Translations under genes and position numbers: made by a program | Shown here: positions 23,912 through 36,511 of the stretch, piece after piece | Position numbering within the stretch: the stretch's first letter is position 1 | Layout: each line of letters begins with the position of its first letter | Source of the DNA: Hymenopellis radicata | Lineage: Eukaryota > Basidiomycota > Agaricomycetes > Agaricales > Physalacriaceae | Length of the DNA stretch: 64,000 bases | Assembly (NCBI GenBank): GCA_015501595.1 | Contig: JADNRX010000012.1 | Span: 186,001 to 250,000 of the forward strand | Reading direction: 5' to 3' | Notes under the pieces: model-generated | What the model was told of the DNA's origin: nothing | Databases searched by the model: none | What the model saw: only the letters and a program-made list of their open reading frames with translations

Positions 23912-25775
23912 ATGCTGAGAGCGTGTTCGGTGGCCTCTCAACGAAGATGCTATTCCTCTACGAGCCATTCCTCGCCGAGGTTCAAGCCGGGGTTGTCTGT
24001 GAAGCCCACCGAAACTCGCATTGTCATTCCACAGGATGCAGGAGACCGCAAACGCATGGTGCGTCGCACAGACGGAAAGTTGCCCCGGAGCCATCGCCTG
24101 CAGCCTGTTCCCGAGATCCCAGACGAGACGGGAAGCCTCAAGGCTCAGCTGAAAGGCCCGAAAAAGCCCGTCTACGACGACACGCTTCCCCAAGTCATCC
24201 GCGATCCACCGCCGTATCCTGCTCGTCCGTGGAAGCCTCTCCCGCTCCCGCTCGTCGTATGGCATTATCCCACCCGGTCACAAACTCAGAGCGACGCGTC
24301 CTCCGAAGGTGTGGGCGCTGGCCGCCTCCCCGCCGGCGAGTCCCGCGGCTCGTGGGGACGCAGTGCGGATCCCGACGTGATTTACCAAGAAAAACTGGTT
24401 ATTATATCCAACACGCAAGACCCGACAGCAGCTTGGGGGGCGTATTCATACATCTTGAGTCTCCAGGACAGCCCGAAAATACCATTCCAACACCTTCACC
24501 GCCTCTGCCGTCTCTTGGGCCGCAGCAAACCCAAGAATCGCATCCTGTTCCTGCGCCTGCTCTCACTCATGTACTATATTCTGCGTTCCGGAGGTGTCCT
24601 GCATCTATTTGAGTGGAACACTCTTATAGATATTGCGGGGAAGGGTGTGCGCAAACCTAGTCCTCAGGACTTCAAACTGGCTGTCGATACTTACGCGGAT
24701 ATGGTCGCTCAGATGCCACCAGGGTACACTTTCTCACCACCGAATACCCACCGCTGCCGGTCGAGGGTTCGTGGCCAAAGCCCGACATTGTCACGTACAC
24801 GACTCTCCTCAACCATGCCACCAAAACTCTTCACGGCCCCGCTCTCCATCACGCGACGCGTCTCCTCACGTCGTCTGGCATATCCCCCAATCGTATAACT
24901 CAGCTCTGTCTACTCTCTTATCACACGACAATCAAATCTCTCGTCGGTGTTCGCAAAGTCCTCGCTACGATGCAGCGCGAGAACATGGAGCTCGGCATCG
25001 ACGGCGTCAATTCGTGTATATGGGCCTATGCCCACAACCGCCAGCTGGCCATGGTCACCGCCATCTACCGCGTCCTCCGGCACTCCCTCTGGACCGACGC
25101 TGGCCAATCCGACATCGAGGAGCTGAGGAGTGAGCTGGCTACAAGCGAGGGTATCATCATACCTCCGGCATGCGGCCCAACGAGGTCACATTTACGTGCA
25201 TGGTCCAATGTATGGCGTACAACGGCAGCTTTCACGACGCCCTCGAGATATTCAAGGACATGATGCTGACGGACAACACCGAAGTGGGCGCGCCGCTGGT
25301 CCCAGATGAGAAGGGTGTCCTGAAGCCAGTCCGGTATGCGGCGACCATGGCGGTGTATCGCGCGATGTTCCTCGGATTTGCGCGCCATGGCGTTCTCACG
25401 CCGTCACCGACGGACGACACACTTTCGGCGCAACTCACGCGCGCGAGCAATTCGCCGTGGTCGTTGTCAAACCTCCGGGATATGTTCGCGACGTTCGTGG
25501 CCACGCCAGATGATATTGTTCCTACAAAGTCTGTCCTATATTGGATCATGGTCGCGTTCAACAGGACGAGCGGCGAGGACCTCGAGGTTGTGAGAGCGGT
25601 TTGGTATACGCTGTGTAATAGGTTCGACGGGCCGTGGGGCGGGTCGAATAATCGTCTTCAGAGGCTGCATTATGCGCTAGAGTGTGAAGACGATCGGGCG
25701 CGCGTGTTCTTGCGGGAGATGTCAAAGTTTAATAATAATGACAGTGGATGGGCAAATGAGAGTGGGTGGCGATAG
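23912..25775 (+). CDS. Mitochondrial pentatricopeptide-repeat protein
   Basis: Likely organellar RNA-binding protein. The ATG at 23912 opens MLRACSVASQRRCYSSTS, a good mitochondrial presequence. PPR-like helical pairs are clear in the second half: PDIVTYTTLLNHATKTLHG, GVNSCIWAYAHNRQLAM, and MRPNEVTFTCMVQCMAYNG followed by SFHDALEIFKDMM. The N-terminal third is proline-rich. Frame changes occur near 24738 (before TEYPPLPVEG) and near 25168 (before MRPNEVTF); the second is fixed by one more G in CCGG. No good introns fit either place, so the gene is probably a single exon with sequence errors, or a pseudogene. The specific target RNA is unknown. Confidence 0.7.
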
Positions 25776-26200
25776 GGTATATTTGATATTTAATCGGCAA
25801 TCTACATAATTCGCTGCCATCTTGAGCAATGAGTCGCTGACATGAAGGTACGGTGTCTTATAGAATGAGATCAATTTATCGAGTTGATGACACGACGGAG
25901 CGTTGTACGCTTCGGAATCGATGGTGAACACGGAAATTTGGAATCAGCTTGGAAAATTGTGGCCAGACATCCTCGTATCTTGTAAATCACCGCGGAAAAT
26001 TAACGCCACCGCAGACCATGCGTAGCGCTAAGTCCTTCAAAAACATATGGTGAATGGACTGGTGATCTGAGAAATGGAGGGATCCGGAGGCTTGAGCTAG
26101 AATGGGAATCAGCCGGGCCGGCTACCGATCGTGCTGTGCCTGTTGTCCTCTGTCCTGCTCATTCCTCGTCGCCTCATCCTCCCCGCTAAAACAAGGCTCG
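25776..26200. other. Intergenic region, PPR gene / eS7
   Basis: 3' end of the PPR gene and promoter plus first untranslated exon of eS7. No ORF of note. Confidence 0.4.
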
Positions 26201-26334
26201 GTGAGTGTCGTGCTGCCATTTTCTCGCGATGCGCTGGTGGATATCTCTCATTGCCGTGGTTGGATTTGCGGTGGAATCGCTGGATGCGCTGGATGCAGAA
26301 CGGATGTACTAACTCGAAAATTTTGCTTTTACAG
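26201..26334 (+). other. 5' UTR intron of eS7
   Basis: Donor GTGAGT at 26201, a perfect TACTAAC branch site at 26307-26313 and acceptor TTTTACAG ending at 26334, eleven bases before the start codon. An intron in the leader is common in ribosomal protein genes and often carries regulatory effect. Confidence 0.7.
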
Positions 26335-26345
26335 GACCTTTCAAG

Positions 26346-27046
26346 ATGTCCGTCACCAACAAAATTCTGCGCACCGCCAACGCGCCCTCTACGGCCCCTG
26401 ATAAGACGGAAACGGAGGTCGCCCAGGCGCTGATTGACCTGGAAAACAACGTGCCCGAGCTCAAGGCTGAGCTGCGGCCTCTGCAGATCTCTGCTGCGCG
26501 CGAGGTCGATGTCCGGGGAGGCAAGAAGGCCATTGTCGTCTTTGTGCCTGTGCCCCAGTTGAAAGCGTTCCGCAAAGTGCAGCAAAGGTGCGTGTTTCTC
26601 GGGGATGGGGCGGACTCCATTTATTGACCTCTGGTGTGTAGGCTCACTCGGGAGCTGGAGAAGAAATTCTCCGACTGCCACGTCGTATTTGTTGCGCAGC
26701 GCCGGATGTTGCGCAAACCGACTCGTACTTCGCGTGTCAAGCAGAAGCGGCCCCGTTCGCGCACGCTGACCAACGTCCACGAGCGGATACTCGAGGATCT
26801 TGTGTTCCCCACGGAGATTGTCGGCAAGAGGACCCGTGTCGCGGTTGATGGCTCAAAACTGCTCAAAGTGTGAGTGCTAGAGCGTGATACTGTTTTTACT
26901 CCGTTACTCAAGATCCGGGCACCAGGTTCCTTGACTCCAAAGATGCAAATGTTCTCGAGTACAAGCTTGACTCGTTCTCGTCTGTGTACCGCCGTCTCAC
27001 GGGCAAAGATGTCGTTTTCGAGTTCCCGGTGGTGGCGCAGGAGTAG
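26346..27046 (+). CDS. RPS7: Cytosolic small-subunit ribosomal protein eS7
   Basis: 40S subunit protein. Three coding exons read continuously: [92 protein letters not shown], and [20 protein letters not shown] to the end FEFPVVAQE. Introns fall after FRKVQQ (GTGCGT...TGTAG) and after LLKV (GTGAGT...CCAG). Length of about 195 residues is normal. It is preceded by a leader intron. Confidence 0.96.
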
Positions 27047-27334
27047 ACGCTTATATGACATGTTTTTCTTACCCACTATGAACTAAAATGCATATGCCCT
27101 TGAGCGCGAACTGATATGAATATCTAAGGCTATGTTGGGCTTTGGAGCAAGCCATTCCACAAATGGCAGCACGTGGCCTGTTGGCATACTTTGTTCAGGG
27201 GCGGCGGGAGTAGTACTTTTTCAACTTCGCCTCCATCTTGCAATTGTCCTTCTTTTATCTCTGCCCTTTGCGGCCGCTGGGCCCATCCTTGCCCTGTTCC
27301 CTCCCCCCTCTGCTCGCTGCCTCTGTCTGCCACA

Positions 27335-28709
27335 ATGGCCAAGATGGACCAGTACGCTAGCATGGATCCGTACTCGAGCTCCAGGTATGACCAAGGGATA
27401 GATAGCAAGATTGTCATCATGGGCAACTCTGGTCTGTTTCTACCGCCGTCCAACGCGTACCCTAGCGCTGATGACCCTTGTTAGGCGTCGGGAAAACCAG
27501 TCTACTCCAGCGATATACCCAAAACAAGTTCGATCCCAAGAATACGACTTCTACGAGCGGCGCTTTCTTTGTAACGAAAAAGGTTGTGGTCAATGGTCTC
27601 AAGGTGCGCCTCCAACTGTGGGACACCGCCGGCCAGGAGCGGTTCAGGAGCATGGTGCGTTTCCATTATTCGACGCGGTCGCTCGTGACTGCTCACGTCC
27701 TCGCTACAGGCTCCCATGTACTATCGAGGTACGTAGCATCTGACGGGCGCCCATTCTTTTCTTTACACTGTTAATTCCCAGGCGCCAACGCCGCTCTTCT
27801 ATTGTACGACATTACCAACGCTTCCACCTTCAATGACATTCGAGGGTGGCTAGAAGGTATTTCTCGTTAATCCATTCCGGCGCTGACATTTCTGATGATT
27901 CCACAGAACTCAAGAAGAATTGCTCGCCGGAGCTGATTATTTACATTGTTGGTTCTAAGGCGGACTTGTATCGCCACAGACAGGTCACGTCGGATTTTGC
28001 TCGTCTATCTTTGCATAATTGGTTCCCACCGCCACGGCCACTGCCCCCGCCTCCTCCTCCACCACAGCCCTCTACTTTGTCCTATATCCGCCCGCGCTTT
28101 ACATCCTTTCCTGGGCTCCGCTCGTCACCTCCGACAACACCTACACCGCCGGACACACCAGCGTATCTCGACCTCCCTTCTAGTCGTTCCGCCGCTCTCA
28201 GCCGCAGCAAGACTTCCACACCAACGACGCGGCCAAGGGCAAACACCCTCATTAGGTCTAACACTACCGCGACCGTGACTAGACCTCAACAATCCCGTTT
28301 TGGCTCTCACTTCGGCTTTGCTGCCGGCGGTTGGAATGATACCGTCGAGTCGAGCAGTAATAGCATAGAGGAAGACGAGGAAGAAGACGATCCGGACAAT
28401 GAGGAAGAATGGGGACTCAGTAAGGGCATGGAACTATTCGAGGTTTCTGCGAAAGACGATCTCGGTGGGTTGATTTTTAATCTCCGCATTACGCGACTTG
28501 GGCTGACACTTGCCTAAGGCATTCAAAGTCTGTTTGACCATGTTATATCTGCGATTATTCGAAAGAAGGACCAGATCGATGAGGAGAACCAGGCCAAGAA
28601 AAGGGACAGTGTGTTTTTGTCGACGACGCCGACGTGGTCTGCTCAGGCTGAGGAAGAGGAGGCGCGCGAGAAGGCGGAAAAGGCGTCCGGGAGTTGGAGT
28701 TGTTGCTAG
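27335..28709 (+). CDS. Rab-family GTPase with large insertion
   Basis: Membrane-traffic GTPase. P-loop [14 protein letters not shown] is split by an intron; switch I region [11 protein letters not shown]; switch [18 protein letters not shown]4 is GSKADL in place of NKxD; G5 is FEVSAKDD. The end SGSWSCC supplies the CC prenylation motif, so membrane anchoring is expected. The core resembles Rab21/Rab5-group proteins. Between G4 (about 28000) and G5 (28430) lies an uninterrupted in-frame stretch of roughly 135 residues: poly-proline, then S/T/P-rich, then a glutamate/aspartate run. No stops or good splice pair remove it. The start at 27335 ([20 protein letters not shown]) precedes the GTPase fold by about 25 residues. 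Confidence 0.88.
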
Positions 28710-28781
28710 TTTCCAATGGCGCGGGCCGTCACTATTACGCTCGTTCCCCTCGTTTCCTCATTTCGTGATGACCTTGCACGC

Positions 28782-28801
28782 CTCTCTCTCTCTCTCTCTC
28801 T
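28782..28801. repeat. CT microsatellite
   Basis: About ten tandem CT units in the likely 3' untranslated region of the Rab gene. Confidence 0.9.
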
Positions 28802-29197
28802 TCATGTGCTCACCGACTCTGTGCATCATTTTTGGTTCCTCTTTTTTCTTATCATGTAACACATATACTACTCCACCCACATTCTGTACATATCATGCAG
28901 TCCTTCAGCTTATTTCCCCTACCTGCTCTCTTTCGTCTCTGTCTTATTTATTTTACATTATCTTTGCATAGCTAAGTACATATGTGCCTGTCCGTAGTTG
29001 TGGAACTGGGACTCTCAGTGGGAATACAGCATGTTAACCAAGTTCCGTTTACGATTGGCAATGGATCATGGGAGGAAAGGATGCGCACGCAACAAGCACG
29101 CAACATTGCATTTATACCGGCTACGATGAATAACGAAGTAACTGTGAACTACCCAGTCCACCCCCCTTGAATGTTCAAATATATCTTCGAAGCTGCG

Positions 29198-29215
29198 TGT
29201 CGCGACTTCGCGACA
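29198..29215. repeat. Short perfect inverted repeat
   Basis: TGTCGCGA, two bases, TCGCGACA. Near-perfect palindrome in non-coding DNA. Could be a protein-binding site or chance. Confidence 0.5.
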
Positions 29216-29545
29216 GTCAGAGTGTCGGCCCTGAAAGTGCCCTTTGTCAGTACTTCCACCCATACATCTTTGCCTCCCGATATGTCGGGACTATCAGCTT
29301 CACGTCTCGCAGGATAACCACAGGTCCTGGTCCTGACCACTCTGAGGGTAGTCGGCTCATGACATTGCTCATCGTCGAGGGACCAGGACAAGACAACGAC
29401 GGCGCCAGCAACATTACGCGTACGTTGCCGTAATCCTCACACGCGTTCTCGATCGCCCCCTGTTGATCAACTTTATCAACTTCAAGTTCTGTCTTACTCA
29501 AAGACCATCCACACTGCATGACTGCCTTTGTCCCGCTCCATTCAA

Positions 29546-32500
29546 ATGACTTTACTGGACTTGCATTCCGCAATGGCGCCTGGCACCATGAATAACGTTA
29601 TAGACAACGATTCCGACACGCCATTACCCCTAGCAGTCGAACATTTCTTGGACCTGTTGACTGCATCGCGTTTGGCCGACTTTCACGTATGTTTGCCTCT
29701 ACTTTCTTTAGGGCATGTTTAGTTCAATGTCTTCTCAGGCTTCCGCTGGGCCGACTGACGCGTCTCTTGTCGAAAAGACACACACGACACTTGACTGTTT
29801 CATTCTTCACCAAGCCGAAATATTGAAATCTGCCACACAAACCTGCAACATCGCCACACCCGAGATCTTCAATATGCTTATCCCTATCTTGCGGGAAACG
29901 TACCCAACCAGTGATTTCTGGTGAGTACTTACACTGTCCTTAATATCACAAGCATTGATGACCTTCCCAGCTTATCTGTACGCTATGCCGTCTCAAAACC
30001 GCTGCTTAAGGATCCCTATCCTGCTTTATGTCCATATAGAATCGCGGACCTACTTGTTCGTTTGCCTTCTGCTTCCCGGGGCTCCTCAGATTCTGAGCCT
30101 CTTACGCCTCCCTCGATATTGCATGCTGAGCATTCTTCCTCGCCTTCCTTTGGTCCTCATCTGTCTCCTAATGGCTCCCCACTCGGAAAGAGTATCACGG
30201 GCGGCGGGAGCACGATGGATGAACTCAAGAGATATGCTGGCCGCGATGAGACTACCGCGGACAGCGATAACGACGTCGTTCTCGGTGAATTTTCCGACAT
30301 GGAGACTACGGATGGCGCTGAGTCGGACGAGGTCGAAGAGGATGAAAATGAAGAAACAGATGATGATGATTCCGAGGCCTTCGAGGATGATGATGATGAT
30401 GAGGCCTTCGAGGAGGAGGATGATGATGGCGATGGTGGTAGCGACACTACCAGTGATGAGGTCTCCGAAGAGGAAGTGAACAAAGGGAACGATCATCAGC
30501 TCATTGTCTCCGCTGACGATGATGAGATTCAAGAGGGCACCCTTGTCTGCGTCGGCTTAGCTGATGATATTGCTGCACTTCTCACCAGTGCGCTGTACCA
30601 TCGACATGTATCTGGAATGGGTGGCCCTCTCATTGGTCTCGCATACGCGAAAACGAGCCCCGAGGTGCATGTTGTCATAGCATGGCTAGACGAACAAATC
30701 GATGAAGGAAACGATCTTGTACGCATCATATCCCCCTTGCCTTCCTTCTTGCTGACCTCTCCATACAGCCCGGTGTTCACCTTTTCTTTGGCTCAGATTC
30801 AACATGTTTTGACCTCAGCCAACCTGTTCACACGTTTGGACTGGCGTATTTTCTCGCGAGCACAAGAGATGCCCTGTTGAAGAATGATTATTGGACGCAT
30901 GAGCGTCAGCTGATACCTTGGCGCGCTGATCTTCATTCTTCTCTTCGAGGAGATTCCGTCGCTGTTGACAATGATAAGAGCACTGACAGCAATGTGAATA
31001 TCTTGAAATGGGTTAATGCCATAGATAGGTACCTTTTTATCCTTCTCCGCCTTCTATATCTCTCATCGCAGTACCATCAGGACTTTTTCTGACAACAGCG
31101 ACACGAAGGATATCATGTCGTATGTCCCTCTTACTACTGGCGACTTGCAGCCGGCGTCGCACAATCTAAAAAACTTACAACACCCCGAAGCAAATCGGTG
31201 CGGAAAACGGAAACAGATAATCGCCCGCCAGCATCGTCATCTCAATCCTTGCAAGTTTCCTAGCATCTCCTCGCTCTGATGTACTGAGGCGTCCTTAGTT
31301 CATCAGGAAGGGACATCACTGATACTTCTTCAGAGCACTCTGGGGACTCTGTAACATCGACCGTCTCGTGAGTACTGATAATTCTAACCAGTTCTTCGAT
31401 CACGGTTCTTTAGCTACTTGAGCGCTTCGGAGTAGGACTCATCATCTACCTCTAGTGTGCCATGATTTACTGAATTTCCTATAGGTTCGTAAAGCGCCCA
31501 GCCAAACATGGTACTGAGGAATATGAAGCTGTCGAACAACGTGTTCGCGCGTACTTCACACAGAGAAAAGTCGTATCTGTCTCCGCTCGGGGATCCACGG
31601 GAAAAGTAAAGTTCCATCTTCCCAAGGAGTACTTAGAATGCACTGCTCTTCAGCGGCTGCATGTCAGCCCAACATGCCTCAAGGTACATGTCAGAGTTTC
31701 TTAAGTTCATCTCTTGCTTATGCCTCTCCAGATCGATCGGCCGATGGCTTGTTCGCATATCGAAGTATTGATGAACGAGTTGTTCAGTGAAGCTCAGCGA
31801 TGCAATGGAGAGAATTCATTTCTAGGTGCCATGCCTCCCTGCATCGAGAAGGTTGTTCGCACCAGCCTGTGTGCTATCCTACATGTCGTTGCTGCAGCTC
31901 GGGATATCGAGGCTGTCCGCTGGCACATTGGACATACCAGAGATGAACGCACCACGGATGAGAGGGCGAAAGCTCCGATTGCAGTGAACGAAGCGGCATT
32001 CCGGCACCAATGGGATCAACTCGCGTTGACTATAGTCAATCAATGCAAGACGCAGCAAGATTTCATCTACTTTGAGTGAGTGTCTCTGTCTTTTGGAAGT
32101 TCATGATTTCGACTTTAGTTCTGTCAGGCGAGAAGTTCCGCTCCACTATCCAACACATCCCAAGGACAATCTGACTCCCGGAACTTCCACGAAAGACCTC
32201 CATATAAAAATTCGGTCCTTTTGGAATGCTTTATATCCGGAGGAGTTGCACCACCCTGATAGCACGGCCCGCAGTGAGGCGCTTGACAACTTCATGCAAT
32301 GGAGTATGCATTCTGATCCGGCCCACTGCAACTCGCGCCAGGAGCCCATCTCCGGCAAGTCTGACAGCATCATCTCTCTGACCATTCCGAAGGTCTTTCG
32401 CTACAACAAAGATGCTCAGGAGGTTAATATCTGGAAGCCCACCTTCGAACCTGTTGATAAGAAATTCTCGAGCAATACTGTTTCGAGTACGCTTTCCGAA

Positions 32501-33293
32501 CAAGCGACAGATGTCCAAAGCATCTTTGGATCTGGGCCTCGCTGTCCATACAGTGCCGAGAAGCATGGCGTAGAAATTCCGACAAATACAGATGTGATCA
32601 CTGTGTCTCTGGAGGAGACACCTCAGCTGCCGCCCTGCCGGGAATCTGAAGCCATCGGTGACAGTAGGATGGAGACAGTACAGCAAAAGCAGGCACTTCA
32701 ACGAGGTCTTCATATCCCATTGATTGCGAATGAGTACAAACACGCCCTTAAGCCTGAGGACTGGTCGGAGGAAACGGCAGCCGATCAGAATCGTCTGCAC
32801 CTAGTTGCAATCCTCTCATTCCTATCATTATTCAACATCGGAAACCTCCCCGTTTTTGGACTCACGACAAGTGGGTCGAAGGGGATTTTTTCGTGTGGAT
32901 GGGTGGAAAGATACGAGGTACCACTTGGTGGATCACATGAAATTCACGAGGTGTGCAACAACCATTCTCCTTCCAGTTTTCTCGACATGCTTATTACATT
33001 TGCAGGCCATGTTTGTAGCCGACAAGGATATTATTCCGGTTGACATCACGAAGCCCGTCGATGCCCTAAACGTAGCCACGGTCTTCGCGTACATCGTGTT
33101 GGTTCACGCTCCGCGTGTTCGCCTCCTCTTCGCCGACGTCGAAAGTGTCGAAAAGCTTGACGACTCCGTCAAGTCCTATCTGCTTCATCCAGACAAGGAG
33201 GCGCCATTGAGCCTGGCTAGAGCGCAAGCCAAGAAGAAGAAGTGGTTTAAGGTCCCGAAGGCAGAGGAAAGGAGGGGAAACACGATGAAATAG
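29546..33293 (+). CDS. Unrecognised long acidic protein
   Basis: Multi-exon gene of roughly 1,000 residues with no domain I recognise. The start at 29546 gives MTLLDLHSAMAPGTMNNV. Early exons carry ASAGPTDASLVEKTHTTLDC and LRETYPTSDF. A 60-residue D/E run lies at 30330-30480. Then come structured blocks: GTLVCVGLADDIAALLTSAL, VHVVIAWLDEQIDEGNDL, VKRPAKHGTEEYEAVEQRVR, and MPPCIEKVVRTSLCAILHVV. Near the end HALKPEDWSEETAADQNRLH and AMFVADKDIIPVDITKPVDA lead into a basic tail KKKKWFKVPKAEERRGNTMK. Exons join through ordinary short introns and coding quality is good, so this is a real gene, probably restricted to basidiomycetes. Acidic and basic tracts suggest a nuclear or nucleic-acid role, which is inference only. 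Confidence 0.65.
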
Positions 33294-33606
33294 AGCGGGG
33301 AGCCTCGAAGATGAAACAGAATAAAGCTACAAGAGTGCGGTCTAAGCTCGACAAGGTTGTGGAGGGGGCCGCAAATCGTTAGATTCACAAGCTATTTGTG
33401 CTCGCTGTACATAAGTAGTAACTTAGTTACACTAGAGGTCATTATGCACTATTTTCTGTTTTTGTTATCACAAGTTCGAGTTAGATTTGATGTGACTGCT
33501 TGGAAAGTACACGTGTCCTGCATACAACTTCAAGTTCCGTTTACGATCATGATTCATGATGAATAGCACTGGTGACTAGGATCAGCGTTGTCAGTGCTTG
33601 ACCACC
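33294..33606. other. Intergenic region
   Basis: 3' end of the acidic-protein gene and promoter of the AMMECR1-domain gene. No feature seen. Confidence 0.4.
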
Positions 33607-34468
<862 letters not shown>

Positions 34469-34815
34469 AGTTTGACCGGACGTACTACTAGTAGGGGATT
34501 TATGTTGTAGATTATACCGTACTGTCGCGGAATAGACAAGTGTACTACCACATAGTGTGCGATTTAGCTCCAAGTCTGTCAAAGAATCTCGAGTGCTCGG
34601 TGTGGCACTGCACTGTTATATTGCTGTAACCACAGTCTTCACTGGCTTTCTAAGTAACAGGAATAAGATTTCATCCACACGTTTTGTGTCTCGCGGACAG
34701 CTAGGACTTAAACGTTTAAACCTCAACGACTTGTAGTCCTCCCACTGAGAAAGAGATAGAAAGAGATGCATGCTTATCTTATCAAACAAACCGATCAATC
34801 TTTCTTCCATCCATC
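34469..34815. other. Intergenic region
   Basis: Between two same-strand genes. No ORF or motif of note. Confidence 0.4.
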
Positions 34816-36036
34816 ATGGCGGGACCTCAACCTATCGACAATGTCGCCGAAAAGCTCTCCGCGTTCGACTCCATACCACTGTTCATGAAGTCTCTGCCCA
34901 CCGACGACACCGATGACATAGCCCTCTCCGCCCTGCAGAGTCTAGCGCACGACGGTACTTCGGATGGTGGGTGAGAATCCTGATTTCTTTTCTTCTACGA
35001 TGTGATATTGATTGGAGAGCTGGATTTAGAGGTCGCGGAGAACTTTAAAGATCAGGGAAATGTCTACTTTAGGGGCAAGCGATATCGCGAGGCGTTGAAC
35101 TTTTACACGCAAGGTGTCGATGCCAAACCCACGGACACAAGTCTGCTGGAAGCCCTGCTCTGTAATCGAGCGGCGTGTAATATCGAACTCCGTAAGCGTT
35201 TGATTCCCATTTAGACGCCAGCTTATATTTAATTGTAGAAAACTACGGCTCTGTATTGAGAGACTGCTCTCGTGTCCTTGCCACAAATCCAAAATCCTCG
35301 AAAGCGTACTACCGCTCGGCGAATGCTCTCCTCAAACTCAGTCGGATAGACGAAGCCCTAGATTGCTGTCGTCGATGTCTAGAGTTTGATCCCAACAACA
35401 AAAGCGTTCAGGATACACAGAGCAAGGCGACGAAGATCAAAGTCGAACACGACAAGAAGGAGAAAGAGCGCCAGGAACGACTCAGTAAACAAGCGGAAGA
35501 ACAGGCAAAACTACGTTCTGCGTTCTCTGTAAGCATCGTGTCTCTATTTATTTATCTTGACCAATAATTTTCCACGCAAGGAACGAAACATCCTCGTCAT
35601 TCCCAACCCCGAAGGATCCCAAAATCCATATGCACCCCACTTCGACGCGGACGCCCAAACGCTCGTATTCCCGGTCTTCTTCCTCTACCCACAGTACGCC
35701 ACATCCGACGTCATCGCCGAGTTCGTAGAAGACACCCCCTTCGCTGCGCATCTCGAGACCATGTTCCCCCCACAAACCAGCGCACCCAGTTGGGATAAAG
35801 GGGGCGAATACGTCGACGGCAAGCTGGTCGTGTATGCCATGACCAAACGGAAACGCCTGTTGAAAGTGGGACGGAAGATGACGTTGAGGGATGTTTGTGA
35901 TGCGTCAAAGGCGAAGCCGGGTGAACCGAAGGACGGGCTGGAGTTGAAGGATGGATGTTTGTCGTTTGTGGTTGTGCCGAAGGGGGATGTGGAGAAGAAG
36001 TGGGTAGAAGATTTCAAGAAGAGTAGAGATCAATGA
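34816..36036 (+). CDS. CNS1: TPR co-chaperone Cns1/TTC4
   Basis: Hsp90/Hsp70 co-chaperone of the TTC4 family, essential in yeast. The start at 34816 gives MAGPQPIDNVAEKLSAFDSI, followed by PLFMKSLP, the family's N-terminal signature. Three TPR units follow: VAENFKDQGNVYFRGKRYRE, LEALLCNRAACNIEL, and SSKAYYRSANALLKLSRIDE. After a charged helix comes the C-terminal wheel domain: ERNILVIPNPEGSQNPYAPH, VFPVFFLYPQYATSDVIAEF, EYVDGKLVVYAMTKRKRLLK, and the end VEDFKKSRDQ. Three short introns; frames agree throughout. About 350 residues, normal for the family. Confidence 0.92.
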
Positions 36037-36511
36037 ATTTGTATCAAGTTCACTTTACAAGCTTCTTGCAACTGGGTGGTACCGTCTTGTCTGTCAGATG
36101 CGACGCGTCGTGCAATAGGCTGCCGTCAATCTGGTCTAGTTTCTGTTTCAGTCACTAACGAAGAGGAGATGTCCAATTATTCAATTTGTTTCGGTTTGCT
36201 AACTCTGTATTAATGACCGAGACTAGAGTGCGCGCGGCACTCGAGATGGTAATGTAAAGGAGGGATGGTGAGACGTGATAGCACACGATGCACAGGTAGT
36301 AAATAGATAGAAGGAGGTAAGGAGTGTGGTAGAGACTGATGCAAAGGAGTGTGAGTATGTGATGAGAGACAGAAAAAGAAAAGGAGCGTGGGTGGTGTGC
36401 TACAATTGAGAACCAAAAAAAAGATGAGCAATACATAGAAGAGATGTTCTGCCGGTCCAACACAATAACGATAGATCAAATAAACAACCAAAAATCAAAA
36501 AGAAAAACCGT
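36037..36511. other. Convergent intergenic region
   Basis: Tail-to-tail spacer between the co-chaperone and PIP5-kinase genes. No feature recognised. Confidence 0.4.

Larger units (their letters stand above)
28710..29545. other. Gene-poor intergenic region
   Basis: Pyrimidine-rich Rab 3' region, then DNA with only short unsupported ORFs. It includes a CT microsatellite and an 8-bp-arm inverted repeat at 29198-29215. Confidence 0.45.

Noticed and set aside
30086..30532. Long minus-strand open frames opposite the acidic-protein gene
   Set aside because: They are complements of GAT/GAG-rich codons and read as isoleucine/leucine- or serine-rich filler; the plus-strand frame has the better exon structure.
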